Positions 8,157 through 16,353 of a stretch of DNA of 60,900 bases are shown piece by piece. The notes below the pieces were generated by a model. That model saw only the letters and a list, made by a program, of their open reading frames with translations, was not told where the DNA came from and made no database searches. The number at the start of each line of letters is the position of its first letter. Position 1 is the first letter of the stretch. Source of the DNA: Methylomicrobium sp035916875 (lineage in GTDB: Bacteria; Pseudomonadota; Gammaproteobacteria; Methylococcales; Methylomonadaceae); the NCBI RefSeq assembly GCF_035916875.1, contig NZ_JAXUHN010000065.1:1-60900 (forward strand), read 5' to 3'. The translations under genes and the position numbers were made by a program.

Positions 8157-9151
8157 GACGAGTAGACCTCAAGCTGATTTGCCGCTTGTTGCTCACGGCG
8201 CAACTGTTTCGCTTCCCGCTTCGCAATCAGGCTTCTGGCCGCATCCGAGCCGATATGCGCTTCGCCGCGCTGCCGCGCGAGTTGCAACTGCTTTTCTCGC
8301 TCGCTGAAGCGGTTTTTCTGATCAGCGCTCAGTTTGTCGTGGCAATGCGGACAACTGACGCCTTTTTGATAACGCGAGTCGGCCTTATCCGCTTCGGTGA
8401 TCGGCAGGCGGCAGGCATGACATTGATCGTATTGACCTTTTTGTAGATCGTGATTGACCGTCACGCGTTCGTCGAAAACAAAGCATTCGCCCTGCCAAAG
8501 CGTATTATCCGCCGGCACATCTTCCAGATATTTCAGGATACCGCCTTGCAGGTGATAGATTTCTTCAAAACCCTGCTCTTTCAAATAAGCAGTCGATTTT
8601 TCGCAACGGATGCCGCCGGTGCAAAACATTGCGACTTTCTTGTGCTTGGCAGGATCGAGATGATCTTTGACGAATTGTGGAAACTCCCGAAAACTCCCGG
8701 TCTTCGGATTGACCGCATTTTTGAAGGTGCCAACCTGATATTCGTAGTCGTTACGGGTATCGATCAAAATCACTTCCGGATCCGAAATCAAACTGTTCCA
8801 ATCGGCAGGTTTTACATAAGTACCGGCCACGCGCCGGGGATCGATACCTTCAACGCCCATCGTCACAATCTCTTTCTTCAGTTTGACTTTCGTGCGGTTG
8901 AAAGGCAGCACGCTGGTGTAAGATTCCTTATAGTCGATATCCGCGAGTCGCGAGTCGGTTCGCAGCCAGGCCAACACCTTATCGATACCTTCGCGCGATC
9001 CGGCAACCGTGCCGTTGATGCCCTCCAAAGCCAAAAGCAGGGTACCCCTTACGCCGTTATCTTCCATGACCCATTGCAAAGGCTGCCTGAGCAGCCAATA
9101 TTTTTCCAGGGCCACAAATTTATACATGGCGCAAACCACTATTTGAGACAT
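8153..9151 (-). CDS. trhO: tRNA uridine-34 hydroxylase, rhodanese family
   Basis: The 332-residue protein matches TrhO (formerly YceA). It uses O2 to hydroxylate U34 of certain tRNAs to 5-hydroxyuridine, the substrate of CmoB. An N-terminal ferredoxin-like domain (residues 1-95) precedes a rhodanese domain (about 115-215). The catalytic cysteine is C177 in FCTGGIRCEKS, with C183 just after. A C-terminal cluster of four cysteines follows (CHAC near 244 and CPHC near 267), which may bind metal, and then a basic helical tail. It heads a two-gene operon with the thioredoxin-like gene and faces cmoB. That places two consecutive steps of one modification within 3 kb. Confidence 0.92.
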   Translation of the reverse strand: MSQIVVCAMYKFVALEKYWLLRQPLQWVMEDNGVRGTLLLALEGINGTVAGSREGIDKVLAWLRTDSRLADIDYKESYTSVLPFNRTKVKLKKEIVTMGVEGIDPRRVAGTYVKPADWNSLISDPEVILIDTRNDYEYQVGTFKNAVNPKTGSFREFPQFVKDHLDPAKHKKVAMFCTGGIRCEKSTAYLKEQGFEEIYHLQGGILKYLEDVPADNTLWQGECFVFDERVTVNHDLQKGQYDQCHACRLPITEADKADSRYQKGVSCPHCHDKLSADQKNRFSEREKQLQLARQRGEAHIGSDAARSLIAKREAKQLRREQQAANQLEVYSS

Positions 9152-9299
9152 TTTGATTCCTCAGTTGTAAGCTGGAACGTAAATCCAGGACAAAAAAGAG
9201 GCGGATTATAGCCCGAGAATAGCCACCCGGGCTAGAGAGTCTCTGTCAAACGATGGATAAGTTGCTGATTTGCAGGGAGGCGAGGAAACACCGGGATGA

Positions 9300-9764
9300 T
9301 CAGAGTTGTGATTGCAAATAATTCTGAATGCCGACTTTGTCGATCAATTCGAGCTGGGTTTCGAGCCAATCGACATGCTCTTCCTCGCTTTCGAGAATAT
9401 CTTCGAAGAGTTCGCGCGAGACATAATCCTGCACCGACTCGCAATAGGCAATCGCTTCCCGCAGCAGCGGAATCGCGGACTGCTCGAGCTTCAAATCGCA
9501 TTCGAGCATTTCCTTCGGATTTTCTCCGATCAACAACTTGTCAAGATTCTGCAAATTGGGCAAGCCTTCAAGGAACAGAATCCGCTCGATCAAGGCATCC
9601 GCATGCTTCATTTCATCGATCGACTCATGATATTCCTTTTCATTCAGCTTGTTGAAGCCCCAGTTTTTGAACATGCGCGCATGTAAAAAATACTGATTGA
9701 TCGCTGTCAGCTCGTTCGTCAGCGCCTTGTTTAAGAGTTCGATGATTTTTTTATCGCCCTTCAT
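9300..9764 (-). CDS. bfr: Bacterioferritin
   Basis: This 154-residue four-helix protein has the length of bacterioferritin and forms 24-subunit iron stores with haem at subunit interfaces. The haem-ligating methionine is M52 in IDEMKHAD. The di-iron ferroxidase residues are visible as ELTAINQYF (E18), DEMKHAD (E51, H54) and ESEEEHVDW. The bfd gene lies 17 bases upstream on the same strand, and the pair fits an operon in which Bfd reduces Bfr to release iron. There is hardly room for a separate promoter, so bfr probably shares the Fur-controlled start upstream of bfd. Confidence 0.95.
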   Translation of the reverse strand: MKGDKKIIELLNKALTNELTAINQYFLHARMFKNWGFNKLNEKEYHESIDEMKHADALIERILFLEGLPNLQNLDKLLIGENPKEMLECDLKLEQSAIPLLREAIAYCESVQDYVSRELFEDILESEEEHVDWLETQLELIDKVGIQNYLQSQL

Positions 9765-9781
9765 GGATGCTCCTCGCCCCT

Positions 9782-9997
9782 TTAACAGGCATTATAGGCA
9801 GGTTGGTTCGATACCGACGGCATTATAAAGGGCTTTTGCTTACCCGCGTCAAGCAATTCCTTGACCTGCCGATTGCATTTCCCACAGTCGCCGCCTACGC
9901 CGAAGCATTCGAAAAGCTGCCGGCGCGTACACAGACCGCTGTCGATGGCTGTCTTGATTTGAGTGTCGGTGACTGCCTTGCAGACGCATACATACAT
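9782..9997 (-). CDS. bfd: Bacterioferritin-associated ferredoxin
   Basis: From ATG 9997 the protein has 71 residues and begins MYVCVCKAVTD, the classic Bfd opening. The four cluster ligands are the CVC pair near the N terminus and CGKC about 35 residues later, and they bind a [2Fe-2S] centre. Bfd donates electrons to bacterioferritin haem so that stored Fe(III) is released. The frame continues upstream to 10039, but that extension would add 14 residues not seen in the family and would run into the Fur box, so 9997 is preferred. A Fur box sits about 30 bases before this start, as expected for a gene induced by iron starvation. Confidence 0.93.
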   Translation of the reverse strand: MYVCVCKAVTDTQIKTAIDSGLCTRRQLFECFGVGGDCGKCNRQVKELLDAGKQKPFIMPSVSNQPAYNAC

Positions 9998-10028
9998 GAA
10001 TCGATCTCCTGACTGATTTATTGCAAAT

Positions 10029-10047
10029 AATGATAACAATTCTCATT
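10029..10047 (-). promoter_or_regulatory. Fur box upstream of bfd
   Basis: The 19 bases AATGATAACAATTCTCATT closely resemble the Fur consensus with its inverted TGATAAT/ATTATCA arms. Their end is 31 bases upstream of the bfd ATG at 9997, a position that would block the promoter when Fur carries iron. The site is clear by eye; Fur binding itself is inferred. Confidence 0.8.
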
Positions 10048-10106
10048 TAACAAATCCAGTCAAAAGTTTAGCTTCTTTTTGCAAGCCAGCAATGGCAAAA
10101 ACGAAT

Positions 10107-10460
10107 TTACCTGTCCGTCGATAATTTTTCCTTCATGCACAACTGATAGGCTGCTTCGCGAATGATTTCATTCTTGAGTTCGGGCTTTAAACGGTAGGCC
10201 GTTTTGATCAGGTATAACGCATCATCGCCGCCATCCTTCGATGTTTGTGTTTTACCCCCGAAAGCCGTCTTGATCGTTTCCGCGATCATCGCGATTGACA
10301 GCCCTGATTTCTTGAATTCATAACCGTTGACCACAACGTCGGCATCCGTCTTGCATAAGGCGCGGAAGCGGTTTAATTCGTCCTCCACGCCGCTGATGGC
10401 CGGTCCCGACGCTGCAAGACCGGTCGAGACCAATAAAACAACGACTGATTTATTCATCAT
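10107..10460 (-). CDS. Small exported protein, HdeA/Rap1a-like layout, function unknown
   Basis: The 117-residue protein begins MMNKSVVVLLVSTGLAASG, a signal peptide probably cleaved just before GVEDEL. The mature part has two cysteines, C in RALCKTD and C near the end in YQLCMKEK. These are placed like the disulfide pair of small periplasmic helical proteins of the HdeA/Rap1a type. The ATG at 10460 is preceded by GGAGAG at a good distance. The longer open frame back to 10583 would bury the signal peptide, so it is rejected. Its function is unknown. It lies between bfd and the creC-like kinase, on the same strand as both. Confidence 0.65.
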   Translation of the reverse strand: MMNKSVVVLLVSTGLAASGPAISGVEDELNRFRALCKTDADVVVNGYEFKKSGLSIAMIAETIKTAFGGKTQTSKDGGDDALYLIKTAYRLKPELKNEIIREAAYQLCMKEKLSTDR

Positions 10461-10601
10461 AAATCTCTCCGAATAACATCTCTTGTAAATTGTTATATCG
10501 CTCGAAACAATTCCATTCTTGCGTATATTCAATGATAAATAGAATAAAGCAATTTTTTGTGAAGTCCATGAATCGTCCGGCAAATCGCGAAAAAAATTGT
10601 C

Positions 10602-12275
10602 TCAACACGCCTTCGCTTTTTCCGGTTCACCAGGCATTCTTGCGCTACCCACCCTATCAACCGGGAAGCTTACCAAAAACAATGCGCCCTGATCGCACTC
10701 GCCCAATTCGATGCCTGTACCGTAGGCTTTCAAAAGCGAAGCGGCAATCTCCAAACCCAAGCCGGTACCGCCGACATTTCGGCGCGTCGTGAAAAAAGGC
10801 GTGAAGATTTTGTTGCGGTTTTCGCGCGAAATCCCCGCACCGTTGTCCTGCAAGCCGATTTTCAGCCCCCCATCCAGCCGCTCCGAATGAATCCTGACCC
10901 GGTCCGCACCGTGTTGCAGGCTGTTTTCGAACAGGTTGACCAGCACTAACTCGAGCACTTCCGGCGCGATCAGCAACGGCGCTGTCGGTGCCGTGTCCAG
11001 TTCGACATGCAGGCCGCGTTCGGCATAGCGGTTCTTCATGTGCCCGACGACCTCGTGCAATAGGCATTCGTGCCTGCTCGGCAGCGTCGCATCCGCGTGC
11101 GCGAGTTCGAGCAGGCGGTTGACCAGTAGCCTGAGCCGGTGCGTGTCGGCCAATAGGTTAGCGATGAAGCGCTGCCGGCGCTCCTCCGGCATCGTGTCGA
11201 GATGATCCTGCAACAACTCCAGCGCGCCCTGGATCGAAGTCAGCGGCGTTTTGAACTCATGCGAGACATGGGTCGCGAAGCGGCGGATGTAGTCGGTCCG
11301 CTCCGAAAGCGCCCGTGACATGTCCGCAAAACTCGCCGAAAGCTGGGCGATTTCCTGAGTGACCGGATTTTGCAAGGGCTCGATCAGCTTTTGTTCGCCG
11401 CTTTTAAGTTTTTCGGTCTGCCGGATCAACTCCCGGATCGGCCGCGCGATCGACGAGGAGACCAGCATCACGATCGTGACCACGATCAACAACAGGCTGA
11501 CGCCGGCCAGCAGCACGCGGCTCTTGACCGCATAGAGATGTTTCAGGATGTTGTTCGGCGTACGCGACAAATAGAACACGCCTTGCAGGCGGCCGTTTTC
11601 GATCACCGGGAACGCGATGAATACGCGGATGTTCGCGCCGCGGCTGATCGAATACAAAGGCGGCGGCGGTTCGTCCGAGATGCGCTGGCGGATCACGCTC
11701 GCATAGCGCCCTTGCAAGGCTTCCTCGACTTCCGGAATATGCGCGAGCGACGCGCCGACTTCCTCGCGCCCGGCGATCACGATACCGTTCGGGTCGAGCA
11801 AACGAATGCCGGACAATGTGATGTGCTGGGTATCCTGCAAGACCGGGCGCAATAACAGACCGGCGCGGCGCACCAGCTCGTCGGGCAAAGCCTGTGCGGC
11901 TGCCGCCGGGGGGCGCGGCGAAAGGATAGTATCGAACAGGCTCAATCCCGGAAAGATTGGCGCGTAAGGGGCATTCTGCGGCAGCGGATAAGTTCCCGCA
12001 TAGGCCTGGATTTCGGAGCGATCTTGCAGAACCCGTCCGTAGGGTTTACCGTTCGTTTGCAGATTGCGCAGCAGCTGCCGGTAACTCGCGGACAAGGCCG
12101 CCGCCTGCGCGATCAATTCCCGCTCGGTCTGCTGCACCAGTTCGTTTTCATAGATCCGGAAGAAATACAGCCCGCCCAGCGGCAGCGCCAGCACCATCAG
12201 CATCACGCACAACAGGATATTGCGCAGTCGGAACAGCCGGCGGCGCCAAAACGGCAATTTGAAGCTCACTCGCAT
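10602..12275 (-). CDS. creC: Sensor histidine kinase, CreC-like
   Basis: Starting at ATG 12275 the protein has 557 residues. TM1 is at about 20-45 and a periplasmic sensor loop spans about 45-250. TM2 is at about 255-280, HAMP at 280-335 and the phospho-acceptor histidine lies in HVSHEFKTPLTS near 350. The catalytic domain shows the N box (LFENSLQHG), G1 (LQDNGAGIS), F (FTPFFTTRR) and G2 (GGTGLGLEI) motifs. The ATG overlaps the end of the response regulator gene by 10 bases; the TTG-type opening at 12326 would overlap by 61 and is less likely. Kinase, regulator, M23 peptidase and creD are consecutive on one strand. This supports a CreBC-type system, although the kinase alone would not identify it. 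Confidence 0.75.
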   Translation of the reverse strand: MRVSFKLPFWRRRLFRLRNILLCVMLMVLALPLGGLYFFRIYENELVQQTERELIAQAAALSASYRQLLRNLQTNGKPYGRVLQDRSEIQAYAGTYPLPQNAPYAPIFPGLSLFDTILSPRPPAAAAQALPDELVRRAGLLLRPVLQDTQHITLSGIRLLDPNGIVIAGREEVGASLAHIPEVEEALQGRYASVIRQRISDEPPPPLYSISRGANIRVFIAFPVIENGRLQGVFYLSRTPNNILKHLYAVKSRVLLAGVSLLLIVVTIVMLVSSSIARPIRELIRQTEKLKSGEQKLIEPLQNPVTQEIAQLSASFADMSRALSERTDYIRRFATHVSHEFKTPLTSIQGALELLQDHLDTMPEERRQRFIANLLADTHRLRLLVNRLLELAHADATLPSRHECLLHEVVGHMKNRYAERGLHVELDTAPTAPLLIAPEVLELVLVNLFENSLQHGADRVRIHSERLDGGLKIGLQDNGAGISRENRNKIFTPFFTTRRNVGGTGLGLEIAASLLKAYGTGIELGECDQGALFLVSFPVDRVGSARMPGEPEKAKAC

Positions 12276-12958
12276 CCGGCCAGTTGATAGCCGACGCCGT
12301 GCACCGTCTCGATCGCGGCCTGGCATCCCGCCTCGCCGAGTTTTTGCCGGATATGGCGAATGTGGCTGTCGATCGTGCGGTCGCTGACATAGACGTTGTT
12401 GTCGTAAGCGCTCTGCATGATCCGGTCACGGCTGAATACGCGGGCGGGATGGCGGATCAACAGCTGCAATATCGCAAATTCGGTCGCGGTCAGGCCGACC
12501 GCGATGCCGTCCCACAGCACCTTGTGCTGAGAGGGTAAAACGCTGAGCCTGCCGTGCCGCAGCAGCAATTCAGTCGCGTCCGCCTTCGGCAAAGCCTGCG
12601 CGCGCCGCAGAATCACGTTGACCCTGGCAACCAGCTCGCGCGGACTGAAAGGCTTGGTCACATAATCGTCGCCGCCGATTTCGAGGCCGAGTATCCGGTC
12701 TATTTCATCGTCGCGCGAAGACAGAAACAGGATCGGCACCTCGGAGTGTTTGCGGATTTCGCGGCAGACTTCCAGGCCGTCGAACTCCGGCATGTTGATG
12801 TCGAGCACGATCAGATCGCAAGGATCGGCGCGGAATGCCTCCAGCGCGCGCCGTCCGTCTTCGGCCTGCCACACCTGCATACCGGCCTTTTCGAGCGCAA
12901 AACCGATCACGTCCCGGATATGGGCATCGTCGTCGGCAACGAGTATGCGTTTGCTCAT
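12266..12958 (-). CDS. creB: OmpR-family response regulator, CreB-like
   Basis: The 230-residue protein has a receiver domain (acidic residues VADDDAHIRD at the start, phospho-acceptor Asp in LIVLDINMPEFDG, Lys in YVTKPFSPREL) and a winged-helix DNA-binding domain (about residues 130-228, with DRTIDSHIRHIRQKL). It is the expected partner of the overlapping kinase gene. Downstream position of the kinase, upstream M23 peptidase and creD support the CreB assignment. In E. coli, CreB activates creD and metabolic genes, but whether the same targets apply here is unknown. Only eight bases separate it from the peptidase gene. Confidence 0.8.
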   Translation of the reverse strand: MSKRILVADDDAHIRDVIGFALEKAGMQVWQAEDGRRALEAFRADPCDLIVLDINMPEFDGLEVCREIRKHSEVPILFLSSRDDEIDRILGLEIGGDDYVTKPFSPRELVARVNVILRRAQALPKADATELLLRHGRLSVLPSQHKVLWDGIAVGLTATEFAILQLLIRHPARVFSRDRIMQSAYDNNVYVSDRTIDSHIRHIRQKLGEAGCQAAIETVHGVGYQLAGCE

Positions 12959-12966
12959 CAGGCGTC

Positions 12967-13479
12967 CTAAGCAGTCAAATAAACATGCGGATCAATATAG
13001 AACATTCTAAGCCATCCGCTCGGCATTCCGAAACCATAGTTCGAAGGCTTAGGCAGCAGGCTCATGATTGAGTAATGCAGATGCGGCGGCTTGCCACGCG
13101 CGTTGCCGCTGGTGTCGACCGCGCCGATCACCTCGCCTGAGCGCACGATCTCGAAGGCGCGCACGTCGACTCTCTGCAAATGCGCGTAATAATGCAGCCG
13201 CCATTTGGCACCGAGCAGCAAGGCCACACGGCCGCCGCGCGGCAAATCGCCCGCATACAGCGTCACCCCGCCGGTCGCCGCGAGCACCGGCGCGCCTGCT
13301 TTAGCAAAAATATCGATGCCTTTGTGCACGATCGAGCGCCCCCAGGGATAATGCCAGAAGGCATGCGGATTCCAGTCGGCGGGCCTTGCGTCCGCCACCG
13401 GAATCCGGTGGGTTTCCGGCAAAACAAAACCGAGAGCCACGATGGTCAACAATAGCGCGAACTTGCCGATTTTACGCAT
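12967..13479 (-). CDS. M23 family (LytM-type) peptidase, exported
   Basis: From ATG 13479 the protein has 170 residues and starts MRKIGKFALLLTIVALGF, a signal peptide or anchor. The zinc site of M23 endopeptidases is present: HKGIDIF supplies His and Asp, and PHLHYS supplies the HxH pair. It probably cuts peptidoglycan cross-links in the periplasm. The start overlaps the creD stop by eight bases, and creB follows eight bases later. It is therefore embedded in the cre operon, which I do not recall from the E. coli creABCD arrangement. The longer frame to 13524 would only add a basic stretch inside creD and is rejected. Confidence 0.85.
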   Translation of the reverse strand: MRKIGKFALLLTIVALGFVLPETHRIPVADARPADWNPHAFWHYPWGRSIVHKGIDIFAKAGAPVLAATGGVTLYAGDLPRGGRVALLLGAKWRLHYYAHLQRVDVRAFEIVRSGEVIGAVDTSGNARGKPPHLHYSIMSLLPKPSNYGFGMPSGWLRMFYIDPHVYLTA

Positions 13480-14872
13480 GCGCCGTCTCCTTTTCTGATG
13501 CCAACTGCGCCGTTGCGTCCGCATCGCCCTGTCCGGTCAACAGATACCAGTCGAGATGCCGCGTCGCCAACATCAAACCGGCCAGCACGCCGAACAACAA
13601 CAGGCTGCCCATCAGCATCGCATAATCTTCCGCCTGCAGGATCACATAGAGCACCGCATACAGCAGCGACAGGCCCGAACCCAGCAAGAGACCGAATCTG
13701 CGGCTACGCAGTATCGCGCCGAAATAACAGGTCAACAAGGCGGTACAGGAGAGCGCGCCGATCAGATAAGCATAGAAAAACCGGATATGCTCGGACAGCG
13801 CGATCAGCAGCAGATAGAACATCAGCAGCGCGGTGCCGACCAGCGCATACTGCACCGGGTGCACGCGCAATTTTTTCAACAGTTCGAACAGGATCAACAC
13901 GACGAAGGTCAGCACCACGAACAGCTCCGCGTATTTGATGCTGCGTTCGGATTCCTGATAGACATCGACCGGCTTCAGCAAATCGAAGCCGACCGCCGCA
14001 TCGAGCAAGGCCAGGCAATTGCCTTTCCGGCAGGTATCCAGGGCGCCGCTGACATTGTATGAAAAAGACGAGGCGCGCCAGATCGCGCTGAAGCCGTCCT
14101 TGCCGATCTCGCGCGTCTCCGGCAGCAACTGGCCGGTGAAGCTCGGATGCGGCCAGTTCGCCTTCAGACTCACCTCGAACGCTTCCGCGAGCAAGGCAAA
14201 ATTCATCGCGCGCATGCCCCGAAGTTCCATTTTGAACGCAAACGGCAGACTCGCTGCGGCGGGCTCCAGCTTCAGAGCGGGCAAGACCGCATGCATGCCG
14301 GCCGCCGCATCATGCAGATTGCCGCCCGGCTTGAACGGCAGACTGGACTGCCCCCAGGTCAATGCCGAAGGAGCCACCACGCCGCGCTGATCGCGCACCA
14401 GAACGCTCAGCTGCGGCTTGTCGAAGCGAATCGCGTTGTCCTTGTTCCGGGCCAGCAAATCCAGGACCGGCTGCGTGTTGAACTTGCCCGCAACCTCGAC
14501 CTGGTTCTGATAGACCGGCACCTGGTAAATCCCGCGGTAGCGTTCGGAGCTAGTCAACTCGCTGATGACATGCAACTGCTCCGGAATCAGATAGAGCGCA
14601 TCGGACAGTGTCGCCTCCTTCACGATTTCTTTCTCTTTTTGGTTGCCATCGATGATTTTTTCCCTGGTGTGATAGGTCAGCACATAAGGCAGCACCAGTA
14701 TTGGCCCCGCCAGCGTCTGTGCGCCGGGCCAGCTTTGTCCGATGCTATCGTAGGCCTGCTGCCGCCAGCCTTGCCGCTCATAAACCACGCCGCCGATATA
14801 GGCGCGCGGAATCAACAGCAACAGTATCAAGCCGAAAATAACGCCCAGTTTCAGATAAAAATTGTTTTTCAT
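13472..14872 (-). CDS. creD: Inner membrane protein CreD
   Basis: The 466-residue protein matches CreD in length and pattern. It has one N-terminal membrane segment (about 8-25), a large periplasmic domain (about 30-310) and a block of five to six hydrophobic segments (about 320-450). Its opening NNFYLKLGVIFGLILLLL and the GWRQQAYDSI region are typical of CreD. E. coli CreD is the main target of CreBC and is linked to cell-envelope integrity and resistance to colicin and beta-lactams; its biochemistry is not known. AGGAGT precedes ATG 14872 at a good distance. It is the first gene of the operon creD-M23-creB-creC, so the order differs from E. coli creABCD. Confidence 0.88.
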   Translation of the reverse strand: MKNNFYLKLGVIFGLILLLLIPRAYIGGVVYERQGWRQQAYDSIGQSWPGAQTLAGPILVLPYVLTYHTREKIIDGNQKEKEIVKEATLSDALYLIPEQLHVISELTSSERYRGIYQVPVYQNQVEVAGKFNTQPVLDLLARNKDNAIRFDKPQLSVLVRDQRGVVAPSALTWGQSSLPFKPGGNLHDAAAGMHAVLPALKLEPAAASLPFAFKMELRGMRAMNFALLAEAFEVSLKANWPHPSFTGQLLPETREIGKDGFSAIWRASSFSYNVSGALDTCRKGNCLALLDAAVGFDLLKPVDVYQESERSIKYAELFVVLTFVVLILFELLKKLRVHPVQYALVGTALLMFYLLLIALSEHIRFFYAYLIGALSCTALLTCYFGAILRSRRFGLLLGSGLSLLYAVLYVILQAEDYAMLMGSLLLFGVLAGLMLATRHLDWYLLTGQGDADATAQLASEKETAHA

Positions 14873-15074
14873 GATGGATGACTCCTATGGTTGATCGTCA
14901 TGACAAAATTTATCCGAACGCCTTGCAGATAACGCAGCGGTGATTTGAAAATTCGGCGATTGTTTGTGCAGTTTTTGTGCAGAGCCGGAAGACTCGCAAG
15001 TTCAGAGCGAATCACGGCCGCTTTCGTATATAATGGGACGTTTATTTATCGATTTTTTAAAGCCGTTTTTCCCG

Positions 15075-15308
15075 ATGCCGAAAAAGAAAAGTCCGACGTT
15101 GTTCGAAGACTCGCTCGCCGAACTTGAAGCGCTGGTTAACCAGCTGGAACAGGGCGACATTTCTCTGGAAGAGTCGCTGAAGTCGTTTGAACGCGGCGTT
15201 TTTCTGACCCGCACCTGTCAACAGGCCTTACAGGAGGCCGAACAGAAAGTTCAGATTTTATTGGAAAAAAACGGCACACCATCCCTGGAGCCTTTTACTG
15301 ATGAGTAA
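15075..15308 (+). CDS. xseB: Exodeoxyribonuclease VII small subunit
   Basis: From ATG 15075 the product has 77 residues (MPKKKSPTLFEDSLAEL), the normal XseB length. The conserved core FEDSLAELEALVNQLEQG and the helical hairpin up to AEQKVQILL are present. XseB binds the large subunit XseA and activates single-strand DNA exonuclease activity. The frame is open upstream to 14964, but those residues do not fit the family. The stop overlaps the ispA start by eight bases, giving the common xseB-ispA coupling. A TATAAT lies at 15029-15034 without a convincing -35 partner. Confidence 0.92.
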   Translation: MPKKKSPTLFEDSLAELEALVNQLEQGDISLEESLKSFERGVFLTRTCQQALQEAEQKVQILLEKNGTPSLEPFTDE

Positions 15309-16197
15309 TGCGTTAAAAGAATACCTGAGCCTCTGCCAAAACCGTGTCGAACGGGCGCTGGAAGCGCGCCTGCCGAGCGACAACATCCTACCGCAAAAAC
15401 TGCACCAGGCGATGCGTTACTGCGTGCTGGACGGCGGCAAACGGATGCGCCCCTTGCTGACCTACTGCACCGGCAAGACACTCGGCATCGCGCCGGAAGA
15501 ACTGGACGGTCCGTCCTGCGCGGTCGAATTCATCCATGTCTATTCATTGATCCACGACGACCTGCCGGCAATGGACGACGATGATTTGCGCCGCGGTAAA
15601 CCAACCTGCCATAAAGCATTCGACGAAGCGACCGCGATCTTGACCGGCGACGCGCTGCAGGCGCTCGCATTTGAGGTCTTGGCGCACGACCCAACGATCA
15701 AAGCGAGCCCTGAAAACCGGATCAGGATGATTACGACACTGGCCCGGGCCAGCGGATCGCTGGGCATGGTCGGCGGTCAGGCGATCGATCTGGCCTCGGT
15801 CGGCACGAAACTGAATCTGCCCGAACTCGAAAACATGCACATTCACAAGACCGGCGCCTTGATCCGCGCGAGCGTGAATCTCGCAACTTTGGCCAGAGCC
15901 GATGTCGATACCTCGGTTGCGGCCAAACTCGATCAATATGCCAAATGTATCGGTCTGTCGTTCCAGGTCAAGGACGACATCCTCGACGAAGAAAGCGACA
16001 CTGCGACGCTCGGCAAGACCCAGGGCAAGGACAAGGACAACGACAAACCGACTTATCCGGCCTTGCTGGGACTCGCCGGAGCGAAGCAAAAAGCCCAGGA
16101 ACTGCATGAAAAAGCGCTCGATTGCCTGAGCATCTTCGACAGCGAAGCCAACCTGCTCCGCGACCTGTCTCTCTATATCATCGAGAGAGACCATTGA
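15301..16197 (+). CDS. ispA: Farnesyl diphosphate synthase
   Basis: This 298-residue prenyl transferase condenses dimethylallyl and geranyl diphosphate with isopentenyl diphosphate to make C15 farnesyl diphosphate. The first aspartate-rich motif is in IHDDLPAMDDDDLRRG near residue 85. The second is in FQVKDDILDEESD near 222. GGKRMRP and HKTGALI are also conserved. Length and motif context fit bacterial IspA rather than the longer octaprenyl synthases. It is coupled to xseB. The usual third gene dxs is not adjacent; it lies at 27.7 kb. Its product feeds the squalene synthase at 20.4 kb. Confidence 0.93.
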   Translation: MSNALKEYLSLCQNRVERALEARLPSDNILPQKLHQAMRYCVLDGGKRMRPLLTYCTGKTLGIAPEELDGPSCAVEFIHVYSLIHDDLPAMDDDDLRRGKPTCHKAFDEATAILTGDALQALAFEVLAHDPTIKASPENRIRMITTLARASGSLGMVGGQAIDLASVGTKLNLPELENMHIHKTGALIRASVNLATLARADVDTSVAAKLDQYAKCIGLSFQVKDDILDEESDTATLGKTQGKDKDNDKPTYPALLGLAGAKQKAQELHEKALDCLSIFDSEANLLRDLSLYIIERDH

Positions 16198-16258
16198 TTT
16201 CGCACCGGCTGACTGGGAAAATCAATTCGGATAATCAAAGTCAGCCTGCATACGCCTT

Positions 16259-16279
16259 CCGGCGGCTGATCGCCGCCGG
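16259..16279. terminator. Hairpin between ispA and apt
   Basis: CCGGCGGC at 16259-16266 pairs perfectly with GCCGCCGG at 16272-16279 around a five-base loop. There is no T tract on either side, so it may end transcription only weakly or act as an RNA-stability element. Confidence 0.4.
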
Positions 16280-16353
16280 CTCGCGTTGATTCATTCGGAA
16301 AAACATCGACGCATTTTGCCCCGAACCCTTCCCATTCATCCAAAAACCAAACC

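Noticed and set aside
15029..15034. TATAAT before xseB as a promoter
   Set aside because: There is no recognisable -35 box at 16-18 bp upstream. The match alone is too short.
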